Assembly: GCA_022925895.1 (NCBI GenBank)
Contig: JAKSYS010000713.1
Span: 1 to 30,983 of the forward strand
From: Fragilaria crotonensis
Lineage: Eukaryota; Bacillariophyta; Fragilariophyceae; Fragilariales; Fragilariaceae
DNA length: 30,983 nt
Reading direction: 5' to 3'
The notes under the pieces were generated by a model that searched no databases, was not told where the DNA came from, and saw only the letters and a list, made by a program, of their open reading frames with translations. How positions within the stretch are numbered: position 1 is the stretch's first letter; the number at the start of each line of letters is the position of its first letter. Below, in pieces: positions 9,633-18,797 of this stretch. The position numbers and the translations under genes were made by a program.

Positions 9633-11576
9633 ATGTCAAGACAATCGAGCTCACAATCTGTCCTAGTTGTTCTTGGCCTGGCAGCTATCACCAGTCTTGT
9701 TCTTTATCAAATTTACAACAATCCTCGTGAAAGTGAAGTAGATGATGCCGTGAAGAAGGACACTGCGAAGAAGTCACGTGATTTACCACAGGCGGGAAAA
9801 GCTACGACTTTGGAGAAAACCAAGTCTGTGCCGTCGGAGGCAGCAACTCCCCTCGTAGACAACACAACTGGTCGTGAGGAGAAGGCACTTCACATCAGAA
9901 TTGAAGAGTTGGACAAGAAAGGAAAGGCTCTTTTTAAGGAAAAAAAGTATCTTGAAGCAGCAGATGCGTTCACGGAAGCCTTGGATTTGATTGCCAACCA
10001 CGGCGGATCCAAGGAATCTGCCGCCTTGGCTCGTCAAGTTACTACCCTTATCAACAACCGATCTGCCATCTACGAAAAGGGAGGTTTTGCAGATCTTGCG
10101 TTGTTGGATTGTTCCACAATTTTGGAACAAGATCTCGGTCACAACAAGGCTCGCACTCGAACCTGAGAATTCTTGAATCGCAAGAACGCTATTCCGAGGC
10201 CTTGGTCCAAGTTTGCGCTTTGCAACTCAAGTTCATGCAAGATAACAGAGCCCAGCTTCGTATGGGGATCCCTCTTCAACCGCCAGTCTCACAGCAAAAC
10301 TGGAAGAAATTATAGCCAAGATCATTCCTGGTGAAGTCGAGAAGTGCATGGCTATTGCCAACAAAAAGTCGACCGCCCACTGCCATCCCACTACACTCTC
10401 GCAACTTCTGAAGTCTTTCTCGGGATACAATGCATGGATGTCCAAGGCTGCGCGAGGCGGGACTGTCACGGTGCTCACAACTGCTTTGGAGGCCGAAACT
10501 GACCCCGCTAAACAGGCAAGCCTCTTCCTTAAACGGGGACTTCGCCATGTTCACGACAGGTCCTATGAGAAGGCAGCGATCGATTTCGAGGCGGGTCTTG
10601 CATTAGTCGAGGATAAGCCAGATCTCCAAGATGCATTGGAGGAGGATGACTATGCAAGGTTGTTAGAGTGGGTTGGAATGGCACGACACTGGAAGTATGA
10701 CTTGGATGGAGCTCTCGAGGCGTACCAAAAATGTGCTGAATTGGAACCCACTAATGTAAGTGTCTGATCGCCAACGCACTGTGCCCGTTTGCTTGTTGAA
10801 TCCGTCTAATTATCGATTGATTGGATGCTTCGCAGACTTCAATTCTGGTCAAACAAGCAGGCGTCAAAATGGATGCTGGTAACCACGATGAAGCTCTGGA
10901 GTTCTTCGACATGGCTCTGGGACTCGACCCCAATACTCCCGACGCTCTTCTCCATCGTGCCAATCTTCGTCTTCTTCAACAAAAGGTGGACGAAGCCCGT
11001 GCTGATCTGATGAGCTGCCTTGAAATTCGTCCAGAACATGTTTTGGCGCGTCTCCGCCTTGCAACGTTGCAGATGGCGGTCAACGACATTGAAGGAACCA
11101 AAGAACAACTTAACAAGGCTGAAAAGCTAGCCCCAGATTCGTCCGAGGTTCACTCGTATCGAGGCGAAATGCATTTCACGCAGGGCGAACTGGAGGAATC
11201 CAAAGTGGAGTTTGAGAAGGCCATTGCACTCGAACCCTCCAATCCTACCCCCTACGTGAACATCGCATTGGCGATTATGAATACACCACCCGCCATGGGA
11301 GGACCTCCGGATGTGGCCGGCGCCATTGAAATGCTGGAGAAGGCGATTCAAGTCGATCCTCAGATGCATTCGGCGTACATGCATCTTGGTCAACTCAAAT
11401 TGGCCATGGCGACGGATTTGTCAGTTGCTCGTACAGTGCTGGAGTTGTATGATCAGGCATTGGAGTATTGCCGAACTCCCGATGAGATGCGCGACATTTG
11501 CGGAGTCCGGGTGTTGACGCAGGCGCAGGTTGATGCTGCTACTATGCTGAAGATGGAGACATTCAGTATGCAGTGA
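9633..11576 (+). CDS. TOM70: TOM70-like mitochondrial import receptor (TPR protein), one intron, two frame breaks
   Basis: The N-terminus has a short tail, a membrane anchor at residues 9-28 (VLVVLGLAAITSLVLYQIY) and a Lys/Glu-rich linker, the Tom70 layout. TPR repeats start at about residue 90 (KKGKALFKEKKYLEAADAF, then TTLINNRSAIYEKG) and continue to the end. The C-terminal half has clear TPRs (ALEFFDMALGLDPNTPDALL; AIEMLEKAIQVDPQMHSAYM). A GT-AG intron of 80 bp (10756-10835, phase 0) splits it. Two single-base losses are needed to keep the frame, near 10157-10165 and near 10300; on both sides the TPR sequence continues smoothly. The corrected length is about 620 residues, usual for Tom70. 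Known role: outer-membrane receptor that takes preproteins from Hsp70/Hsp90. Convergent with the next gene. Alternative: another anchored TPR protein. Confidence 0.75.
10756..10835 (+). other. Spliceosomal intron in the TOM70-like gene
   Basis: Donor GTAAGT at 10756 and acceptor GCTTCGCAG ending at 10835; 80 bp, phase 0. The exon frames read across it as a continuous TPR (EPTN, then TSILVKQAG). Confidence 0.85.
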
Positions 11577-11884
11577 TCGTGCACACGATGGGGGAGGATA
11601 TTCTAACGTAATGATTCGAAGCTAAAATCATCTTCAACTGCATACCAGACATAATCTTCATTTTCCACCTTGCCTTCTCGAATCTTTTCTCTTTCTTTAC
11701 ATTCAACGATTATTAAGTGTCTGTACGTTAATTTTGAGGAGATACGTGGTGCAGGGTGGGCTGAAAGAAAGAAAGCAAAATCAACTTGAACAAAAACTAC
11801 CGTAGACATACTATGATCATAGTCCGTGGTGTCACTTCGAGTCTTTCTTGTTCTTTATATCAATAGATAACAAGGCTTTCTGCG
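11577..11884. other. Intergenic region between convergent genes
   Basis: This 308-bp stretch separates the 3' ends of the TOM70-like (+) and dynein-chain-like (-) genes. It is AT-rich and presumably holds both 3' UTRs and polyadenylation sites. I see no repeat or ORF worth calling, and it has no GTAC cluster. Confidence 0.6.
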
Positions 11885-13054
11885 TTACTTTTTGAGGAGA
11901 TTCTCAAAGAAGCTAGAGACTGCAGCATCTTCCGTTTTAGGTGCCACGGAAACGGCGGCGGAAGGTGTCGAAACTGGCTGCGCCTCTACATTGGCGACAG
12001 ATTCTCGCAATTGTGCCAACCAACCATCATCACCATGGGATGCGGCCTTCTTATTCTTAATGCTTGAAAACTCTGAGGAATTATCTTCTTCCTGAGAAGG
12101 AGGCAGTGCCTTCCACAAAGAATCCTTGGAAGCATCCCAATGGCCAGCCAAGTGCTGAGCGTTGCGCAACAAGACGGTTTCAATCAAGTCAGGTTGATGA
12201 TGATTTGGAGCGAACACGTTATCCACCTTGCCTGTAAGATCAGTAGAAGAAATCCATTCTAACCACGTATAGGCAACATCCGCCAGCGGGATAGTAGGAA
12301 CATCTATGTCAGTCTTGTTTCCCACGAAACAGAGGGAGCAGTTCAAGGCAGCAGCATATCGTCGCAAGTGGTAAATGATAAGGTTCTGCGCCTGGGTTTC
12401 CATGTATTCATCCTTGTTGTTGGCAACAGCACCCGAGTGATCAAAAACAGCACATATTAAGAGAGAAATCTGGACGTGGTGGTCGTCTTCTGCGACTTGC
12501 GACACGGTAGGTTTGTCGTCCGGCGCCAAGCCAAATTGAGTGGTTTTCAGCTGCGCCAATGACGTTGACGCCGTGGTTTCAGTTTCGGACGCTACGTCTT
12601 TCCGTGTTGGCGGTGGTTGTTGAATCAAGAGTCGTACAAGGGCCTCGTGCATCATTGCCATCGAAGGCTCCACCAACGATGGGTCTGTCAAGCTGACCGT
12701 CATGCAGAAACGATGATCGCCAGTACTCGACGACGCGGCATCCGGTATCTTGAGCAGCGAGTCGACCAATTCGTTCTTAGAGATGCAACAGTTCCAGACT
12801 CCTAGGTTGGGCGAAAGGGGTCCATTCGCTGGATTATTACTGCGTCGTTGTTGGAAGAGTTTCGATTCTCCTTCAGGTGTAGGCGGGTTGACTTCCAATG
12901 CTTGATAGGACAGTACAGCATGAGCATCCAAATTTGCATTTTCGTCGAAGATTATTGGCTTCGAAGTGAACAGTTGCATCAGCGTAGGGATCGATGCCGA
13001 AGTTGAAGCTGGTCGCTCACTCGAAGCCGACAGGAGGGTTGAAAATAGGGCCAT
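11885..13054 (-). CDS. Dynein light intermediate chain-like protein, lacking a P-loop
   Basis: The frame is open further upstream but without an ATG; the first ATG is at 13054 (MALFSTLLSASSE), giving 389 residues. Segments fit the dynein light intermediate chain pattern: a GVWNCC strand followed by a FCMTVSLTDPSLVEPSMAMM segment, a LRRYAAALNCSLCFVGNK strand, the DNVFAPNHHQPDLIE segment that parallels the family's FIPAGWDS region, and the closing VSSFFENLLKK that parallels its FFNSLL tail. No GxxxxGK[ST] P-loop is visible, so it may not bind nucleotide, or the N-terminus is divergent. Known role: links the cytoplasmic dynein heavy chain to cargo adaptors. Its 5' side is divergent from the SLC41-like gene. 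This is a family call from pattern only; an unrelated P-loop-like fold is possible. Confidence 0.5.
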   Translation of the reverse strand: MALFSTLLSASSERPASTSASIPTLMQLFTSKPIIFDENANLDAHAVLSYQALEVNPPTPEGESKLFQQRRSNNPANGPLSPNLGVWNCCISKNELVDSLLKIPDAASSSTGDHRFCMTVSLTDPSLVEPSMAMMHEALVRLLIQQPPPTRKDVASETETTASTSLAQLKTTQFGLAPDDKPTVSQVAEDDHHVQISLLICAVFDHSGAVANNKDEYMETQAQNLIIYHLRRYAAALNCSLCFVGNKTDIDVPTIPLADVAYTWLEWISSTDLTGKVDNVFAPNHHQPDLIETVLLRNAQHLAGHWDASKDSLWKALPPSQEEDNSSEFSSIKNKKAASHGDDGWLAQLRESVANVEAQPVSTPSAAVSVAPKTEDAAVSSFFENLLKK

Positions 13055-13610
13055 GGTGCTGCCTGGAGACCGGAGATCCAAAATTGTGTTGGGGGTGTAG
13101 CAAGACACGCTGAGACCTGCTGCGACCCGACAGATATGATTGCACGTATTCAATACGCAGGACCAGGTGCACTTAATACTCCTCTCAGACCTCAGAGTGC
13201 ATGACCAGATATCATAAATCGAGGTATGCAGTATGCAGTACTGTGCAAACTACAAGTACTCCAGTACAAACTGTACAATTGTACAGTATCACAGCTTGCA
13301 TGTACTAGTACTGAGTACGACTAGTATTTACAGTACTCCAATACCTGGTGCTACAGTGCAGAGTACAGCGAACGGAAGTTTTCGTGGCTCGATCAATCGC
13401 TGTCGCGGGTTGTGGTTGGGTGGGTCGAGTGTCGCGTGTCGCTGGTCACACAGGTCACTGAAATGCAGGGAACAGCAGACATTTCGACTTACAACAAGGA
13501 CCAAGACGTGACATGACAAGGTCTGCACGGATGATTGAAACAGTAACATATTGATAAGATACGACCCTTCGTGCATCCTCTCTTTTCTTGAACGCGGTGC
13601 TGAAAAGGCA
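13055..13610. promoter_or_regulatory. Divergent intergenic region carrying a dense GTAC island (13238-13366)
   Basis: The shared upstream region of two divergent genes. Between 13238 and 13366 I count ten GTAC tetramers in about 130 bp, against one per 256 bp expected at random. They include AGTACTCC twice, GTACAATTGTAC, and ACTAGTACT. No long ORF fits here. A bidirectional promoter is inferred from position. The island could equally be a relic of a mobile element. Confidence 0.55.
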
Positions 13611-14859
13611 ATGGACCCAAAAATGAGTTTGAAGCGTCGAATTTCCAACCCTCCTCCTCGACTTGAAACCAAAACGAATCTTGCGTTGATTAGTAGTAAG
13701 AACAGCGCCGTTGGGGAATTTGAAGTCGATCCATTGCGTCTCGAACGCGAAAACAGACAGTTACGGTTAGAGTTGGAGGATATGAAGAAACGCCTTCGTC
13801 GTTACGAACAGGATGTGACCCGTGCAAAAAACACGCCAGTACGAGCCATCCCAAACTCGAAACATTCGACGCCGCCCGCACTACCGGCCTTGAAGCACGA
13901 AATTACATCTCAAACAGCGCCTCGATCATTGAATGCCGAACCTCTCTCAATTCCGTTGATGGGATTGCATCATCGGCGACAACCTGGGGAGGACGACGAT
14001 CCTCGACGAAAAAAGGCCATGTCCATCGTCAAGCATCGCGACTCGAACGATTTCGACGATGTCGAATCACCACGCCCTCGCACTACATGGAAGCAGGGAC
14101 GAATTTGAATGAATTTCATTCTGAAGATGCATGTGGCGTTGGGCGCCATAAAACCAGCGGGCCGACTGTGGTGACAGTCACCACGATGAGTTGGGATTTG
14201 GGAGCATGATTTTGGACCGCGCTGGTTGGCTGGTGGGGCTTTTGGTACTGCAATCCATGTCCTCCTTTATCATTCAACGAAACGAAATCATGTTGCAAAA
14301 GCATCTGGTGATTGTCCGTTTCTTAACCATGTTGGTAGGCGCCGGTGGGAACGCCGGCAATCAAGCCAGTGTGCGAGGTACGTTCAAGTCTTTCTGGTTA
14401 TTGTGACACTGTGGGACGGTACGGTGTTTTGCGTTGCAATATCTCCCAGCGTGCAAGCATTCTGTGCACCATTGCTAACACTTTGTCGCGCTGGGTGTCT
14501 ATCACTCTCTCGATGCAGTGATTCGTGGACTAGCCACTGGTTCGATCCCGCGCAACGCCGTGCGATCCTTTCTTGGAAAAGAATTTGCAGTCGGTTTGTG
14601 CCTGAGCATCATCTTGGGAGCGGCGGGGTGGCTTCGTGCGGCTGCGTTTGCGACGCCGTTTCTTGAAACGATGGCCATCACGGCATCTCTGTTCCTTATT
14701 GTTATGATTTCGGTTGTATTGGGAGCCACACTGCCACTAGGAATGAAATTTGTGGGCATTGATCCAGCGCATAGTTCCACCACCATCCAAGTGCTAATGG
14801 ACATTTTGGGAGTGACAATCACAGTCTGTGTAAGCGGTTTAGTTTTAGGATCAATCTAG
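13611..14859 (+). CDS. SLC41/MgtE-type divalent cation transporter with N-terminal coiled coil
   Basis: ATG at 13611 (MDPKMSLKRRIS). A soluble N-terminus includes a basic coiled coil (RLERENRQLRLELEDMKKRL, about residues 43-65) and polar linker. The membrane part then shows the MgtE hallmark GAGGNAGNQASVR split by an intron (14378-14518, 141 bp); splicing gives ASVRVIRGLATG exactly. About five hydrophobic helices follow (GWLVGLLVLQSMSSFII; HLVIVRFLTMLVG; AVGLCLSIILGAAGWL; ITASLFLIVMISVVLGATL; ILGVTITVCVSGLVLGSI). Single-base losses near 14094 and near 14203 must be bridged; each is next to a short G run and the sense reading continues. About 369 residues, so one MgtE domain rather than the two of animal SLC41. 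Known role: Mg2+ or other divalent cation transport. Confidence 0.75.
14378..14518 (+). other. Spliceosomal intron in the SLC41-like gene
   Basis: Donor GTACGT at 14378, acceptor GATGCAG ending at 14518. Splicing joins CGA-G to TG-ATT and restores the conserved VRVIRGLATG reading. Confidence 0.85.
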
Positions 14860-15470
14860 TTGGTGATACTACTGTGCAACTGTGTCCTTGATAGCAGAAG
14901 GTGATAGATCCTTCCTTCATGAGAACGAGGGGTGTCCACATGTGTGTCACATGTCACTGCGGAACTCCTCCACTCATACGGAAGTACCACGTCCCCCAGT
15001 ACTAGTACCATCAACCATGAACTATCATACTCCGACTACGGTGTACAACAGTACAATTACTACCGTAGCGCAATACCTGGTAGTCTGCAATCTGCAGTAT
15101 GTCCTACTAGTACTGGAGTACTGGTACTTCTTTTCGCTGTACTGGTACTGTGAAATGGCATTCTTGGAATTCAACGAACTAATCGGAACTCGGAGCACTC
15201 GACAAATCCTGTTTCGAATCGAAATCCCGTCGAGTACGAAGCGCCGGATTCCGTCACAACCTCAACCCTTCATTTCTGACTTCTCGTGGCTGCGGGTGCA
15301 TGTATGAAGCATGAATCATGAATACACATGTGAATATGACCCGTGATACATACATGGTGTTTTTTCTTCGCTGTCTTGTCTTCATTTCGAGTCACCACCA
15401 TTTGCAGGGGGAAACAGATGGATGAAACAAATTTTAGCACAGGATAGAGCGAGAGACGCACACCTGCATT
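14860..15470. promoter_or_regulatory. Intergenic region upstream of TYW1 with GTAC island (14983-15150)
   Basis: Ten GTAC tetramers lie within about 165 bp, including CTAGTACTGGAGTACTGGTAC-type runs near 15106-15126 and a TGTACTGGTACTG pair near 15139-15149. ORFs crossing it have repetitive Ser/Thr/Tyr-rich translations and no homology I recognise. The remaining 320 bp before the TYW1 start is plain sequence. Confidence 0.5.
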
Positions 15471-17831
15471 ATGACTGGACGATCAACGACGATCGTGTCG
15501 GTAGCAACGTCTGCGGCCCTAGGTTTAGGTGTGTATCTTCTGTGGAAGAAACAGCGAGAGGTGCAGGACAATCAAGACGCCGAAGAAACTGCAACTGAAG
15601 TAATCGTTCCTGACAATGTCAACAAGATTCCACGTGACGTGCAGTGGACGGAACAACACGACGACAACTCTGGCGATAAGATTCGAATTCTGACCAACAA
15701 TACCATCACAATTGTGCATGCGTCGATTACAGGAACATGCTCCAAGTTTGCAGCTCAAATTCAGCAGACTTTGGTGCAAAATCCAGCATTTTCGGCAACC
15801 ACCATTCAGATAGGAAAGGTCGAAGAATGGGATTGGTGGGATGAGCTATTGAACAAGGAGGACGAACAAAGCAAGGGAGATAAGGCTGACCCAGTCGTCA
15901 TTCTTGTCTTGCCGACTCATGCGGGTGGTTCATGGCCAGTTGGGGCAGAAGACTTGGAGCGGTCCTTGGAAGAATTGCAACACGACTGGCGCATCGAAAA
16001 GGCGCCACTTCGAAAGACAGGATTGCAGGTGGCTACATTTGGCATGGGGAGTTCCGCCTACGATGACGCAACCATGGGTAGACCCGCCAAGGAGGCTTGG
16101 CAGAAGTTTCGGGCGCTTGGAGCAAAAACAATTGGGGTACCTGGAGTAGGTGACGATGCTGTCGGTGACCACGCAAAGCTTGCTTTTCACAAGTGGATGT
16201 CTAGCGATGTTGTGCCACATTTAGAGCGCATGTACTCCAATACATCATGTGGGTGTGGAAATGTGTCCAAAAACGAGGATTGCTGCAGTAGCCACAGTCA
16301 CCAGAAAGAGGTTGAACACCAATCTGAAGAAGACTACGAAGAGGATGATGAAGATGAGGCGGAGCAACGTGAACCAGAAGTGATGGATCTGGAAGATATG
16401 GGTGCTTCTATGCTGAATTCGAATGCAACTGAACAATCCTCTGAGCTTCCCGATATGACGACTCCATCGCAGGCGGTCGCCCTCAAAAAGGAAGGATACA
16501 GGCTAATTGGCACTCATAGCGCCGTCAAACTTTGTCGCTGGACGAAGCATCAGTTGAGAGGCAGAGGAGGGTGTTACAAACACACATTTTACGGCATTAC
16601 GAGTTATCAATGTATGGAGGCGACGCCATCGCTAGCATGTGCCAACAAGTGTGTCTTTTGCTGGCGACATCACAAGAATCCAGTTGGGAAGGAATGGCGA
16701 TGGAAGACGGATGATCCGTACATGATTGTAGAAGAGGCTGTTAAGGAACATATCTTAATGATCAAGGAGACGAAGGGAATTCCAGGCGTCAAGATGGACC
16801 GATGGAGAGAGGCTCACACTGTCAGACATTGTGCGTTGAGTTTAGTGGGTGAGCCCATCATGTACCCGCGCATTGACGAGTTTTTGGGTGAGTTGCACCG
16901 ACGTCAGATTTCCACGTATCTCGTTACGAACGGGCAGCATCCGCAGAGCATTGCTAGTATCCGACCCATTACGCAGCTCTACGTTTCGGTAGACGCTCCA
17001 ACACCAGAAACGTTGATAGCCATCGACCGCCCGCTCTTCCAAGACGCATGGGAGAGACTGCAGGAATCGCTCCGCATGCTAAAGAAGAAGGGTCAGAGAA
17101 CTGTGGCTCGGTTGACTGTCGTGAAGGGCTGGAACTCAGATGAAGTGGAAGGCTACGCGAAGTTAATTGCGTTGGGACATGTGTCGCTGGTTGAGGTCAA
17201 GGGGGTTACATTCTGTGGGAAATCCGATGCTTCGAATCTCAACATGTCGAACACACCTTGGCACCACGAAGTGGTGGAGTTGGTTCGAAATCTCAAGCAC
17301 GAACTCAGCAAGCTCCGAGAAGGTGACCCAGACATTCCTGATTATGATCTTGCATGTGAGCACAAGCACTCAGTGAGCGTTTTGTTGGCTCGAGTAGATC
17401 AGTTTGCTGTGGACGACCCTGAGACTGGACAGCGAAAGTGGCGCACTTGGATCGACTATGAAAAATTCCAAGAACTGGCTGCTCGCAATGCTGAAGACCC
17501 GACCTTCACCTTCGATGTGAAAGACTATTTGGCAGACACGCCATCATGGGCTCTTTTTGGCGCTGCAGAGGAAGGCTTTGACCCAACTGACAGCAGACAC
17601 CGCAAGAAGCAAAAACATCCCAAGTACACCAAATTTGATGAACTTGGAATCCCCACGCACGACCATAACAGGCACGAGCTCAGTGCCAGTGAGAGGGCAG
17701 CACTGATTCAACAGATGGAAGAAAAGAAAAGTCAGATTGGCTCAGGAACTACCGTCACAGAGCTGAAGGGGGGTGAGAAGCGGATCCTTGATGCCAGTTT
17801 GATGTTCCGAGGGCAGATCGTCACTAAATGA
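15471..17831 (+). CDS. TYW1: tRNA 4-demethylwyosine synthase (flavodoxin-radical SAM), membrane-anchored
   Basis: 786 residues in one uninterrupted exon from ATG 15471. An N-terminal hydrophobic anchor (about 6-24, VSVATSAALGLGVYLLW) is followed by a flavodoxin-like domain (about 75-250; VILVLPTHAGGSWP and FGMGSSAYDD are FMN-loop segments). A Cys/His-rich then strongly acidic linker follows (about 258-330; C260, C262, C271, C272). The radical SAM domain has its 4Fe-4S motif CX3CX2C at C390, C394, C397 (CANKCVFCWRHHKNPVG), then VGEPIMYPRI and SVDAPTPETLIAIDRPL, typical of TYW1. Reaction: N1-methylguanosine-37 of tRNA-Phe plus pyruvate gives 4-demethylwyosine, the second step of wybutosine synthesis. 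The anchor suggests the cytosolic face of the ER or another membrane. All catalytic segments are intact. Confidence 0.95.
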   Translation: MTGRSTTIVSVATSAALGLGVYLLWKKQREVQDNQDAEETATEVIVPDNVNKIPRDVQWTEQHDDNSGDKIRILTNNTITIVHASITGTCSKFAAQIQQTLVQNPAFSATTIQIGKVEEWDWWDELLNKEDEQSKGDKADPVVILVLPTHAGGSWPVGAEDLERSLEELQHDWRIEKAPLRKTGLQVATFGMGSSAYDDATMGRPAKEAWQKFRALGAKTIGVPGVGDDAVGDHAKLAFHKWMSSDVVPHLERMYSNTSCGCGNVSKNEDCCSSHSHQKEVEHQSEEDYEEDDEDEAEQREPEVMDLEDMGASMLNSNATEQSSELPDMTTPSQAVALKKEGYRLIGTHSAVKLCRWTKHQLRGRGGCYKHTFYGITSYQCMEATPSLACANKCVFCWRHHKNPVGKEWRWKTDDPYMIVEEAVKEHILMIKETKGIPGVKMDRWREAHTVRHCALSLVGEPIMYPRIDEFLGELHRRQISTYLVTNGQHPQSIASIRPITQLYVSVDAPTPETLIAIDRPLFQDAWERLQESLRMLKKKGQRTVARLTVVKGWNSDEVEGYAKLIALGHVSLVEVKGVTFCGKSDASNLNMSNTPWHHEVVELVRNLKHELSKLREGDPDIPDYDLACEHKHSVSVLLARVDQFAVDDPETGQRKWRTWIDYEKFQELAARNAEDPTFTFDVKDYLADTPSWALFGAAEEGFDPTDSRHRKKQKHPKYTKFDELGIPTHDHNRHELSASERAALIQQMEEKKSQIGSGTTVTELKGGEKRILDASLMFRGQIVTK

Positions 17832-18481
17832 TTGTACCTATAGCTGCCGAAAAATGCAGCACGTTTGCCGCACTGTGATGTAGCATTGGTTTCCCGACAT
17901 TTTCCCGGTGTGGTGGGGATGAAAATCTGATTGCGCTCTAAACGGATTTCGTTTTCTTATCACTACTTCACAAGGATAGTGTTCACCTAAATCGTGACGC
18001 TTCTAGTCATTGACCCCACTTTAATTTGCATAGTCGTCTCCTACTTTCTATCGGTATCAGCTTAGCAGAAGAAGAACTTCGTACTCACATCTCACAAGCA
18101 AAGTCGAGCAGGTAGCTGGTGGTACAAGTAGGAGACCTTGTGCATCGCGCTTCCGGGGTAGTCGAATAGTGGTGAAGCTGCGAAGCACGTTTGCACCATG
18201 CTTGCTCTACAAATTATGGTATACAGGTGTGATCATTAGGATCTGGGTGGGACACAACGAAGAAAGTATATCATTTGATCAACAAGGGTACATAGTTAAC
18301 TGACACACGAGAAATGACAACTTTCTCCGATTACTTCCAAAAAAGAGAAAATCGAGATCTAGAAATAGGTTTCTATCTCTGTGTGTCGCTAACATTGTGA
18401 CGATTCATAATACAGTGCTCCTGGTGGATACATTTGTAAGACAACGACAACGATGGACTCAAAAAACGGCACCATGGCACC
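17832..18481. other. Intergenic region downstream of TYW1
   Basis: About 650 bp with no convincing ORF, repeat or RNA gene. It should hold the TYW1 3' UTR. Base composition is ordinary and it has only scattered GTAC, in contrast to the next 170 bp. Confidence 0.5.
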
Positions 18482-18645
18482 AGTACAGAATAGGAAGGCC
18501 AACTTCCGAGAGTTCACTTTATCCGTACCAGGTACAGTACTCCGAGTTCCGAGTACTCAGTACTGTAGTACTAGGAGTACCAGGCACTGTAGCGGAGCTA
18601 TCGCATGGCACGCCAATCTCGAAGTTACCAACAGTTCATGTACTC
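18482..18645. repeat. GTAC island upstream of the SWSAP1-like gene
   Basis: Nine GTAC tetramers in about 165 bp, seven of them packed into 18533-18581 (GTACCAGGTACAGTACTCC followed by GAGTACTCAGTACTGTAGTAC). It shares the words GTACTCC/GGAGTAC and CCAGGTAC with the other islands. It lies 150-315 bp before the ATG of the downstream gene. Short ORFs across it are translations of the repeat and are not called. Confidence 0.6.
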
Positions 18646-18797
18646 GGAGTATATCACTCTATGTCAATTGATGCCAGGAGCACAAAATATGACGAGCGCG
18701 CACAACGACAACGACATCAAATCTGAGGAATACGACGTACCCGTAGTGCTTGGTTGGGTCCCTTCATGATCTTCAGACACCTCTGTAGCCATCGAAC

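Noticed and set aside
13054..13153. N-terminal extension of the dynein-chain-like protein
   Set aside because: The frame is open but starts at a TTG; the first ATG is at 13054, so a eukaryotic start there is preferred.
14882..15307. 141-codon plus-strand ORF between the SLC41-like gene and TYW1
   Set aside because: It starts at a non-ATG codon and most of it is translation of the GTAC island, with repetitive Ser/Thr/Tyr content.
18397..18726. 109-codon ORF upstream of the SWSAP1-like gene
   Set aside because: It starts at a non-ATG codon and spans the GTAC island; no protein-like segment outside it.
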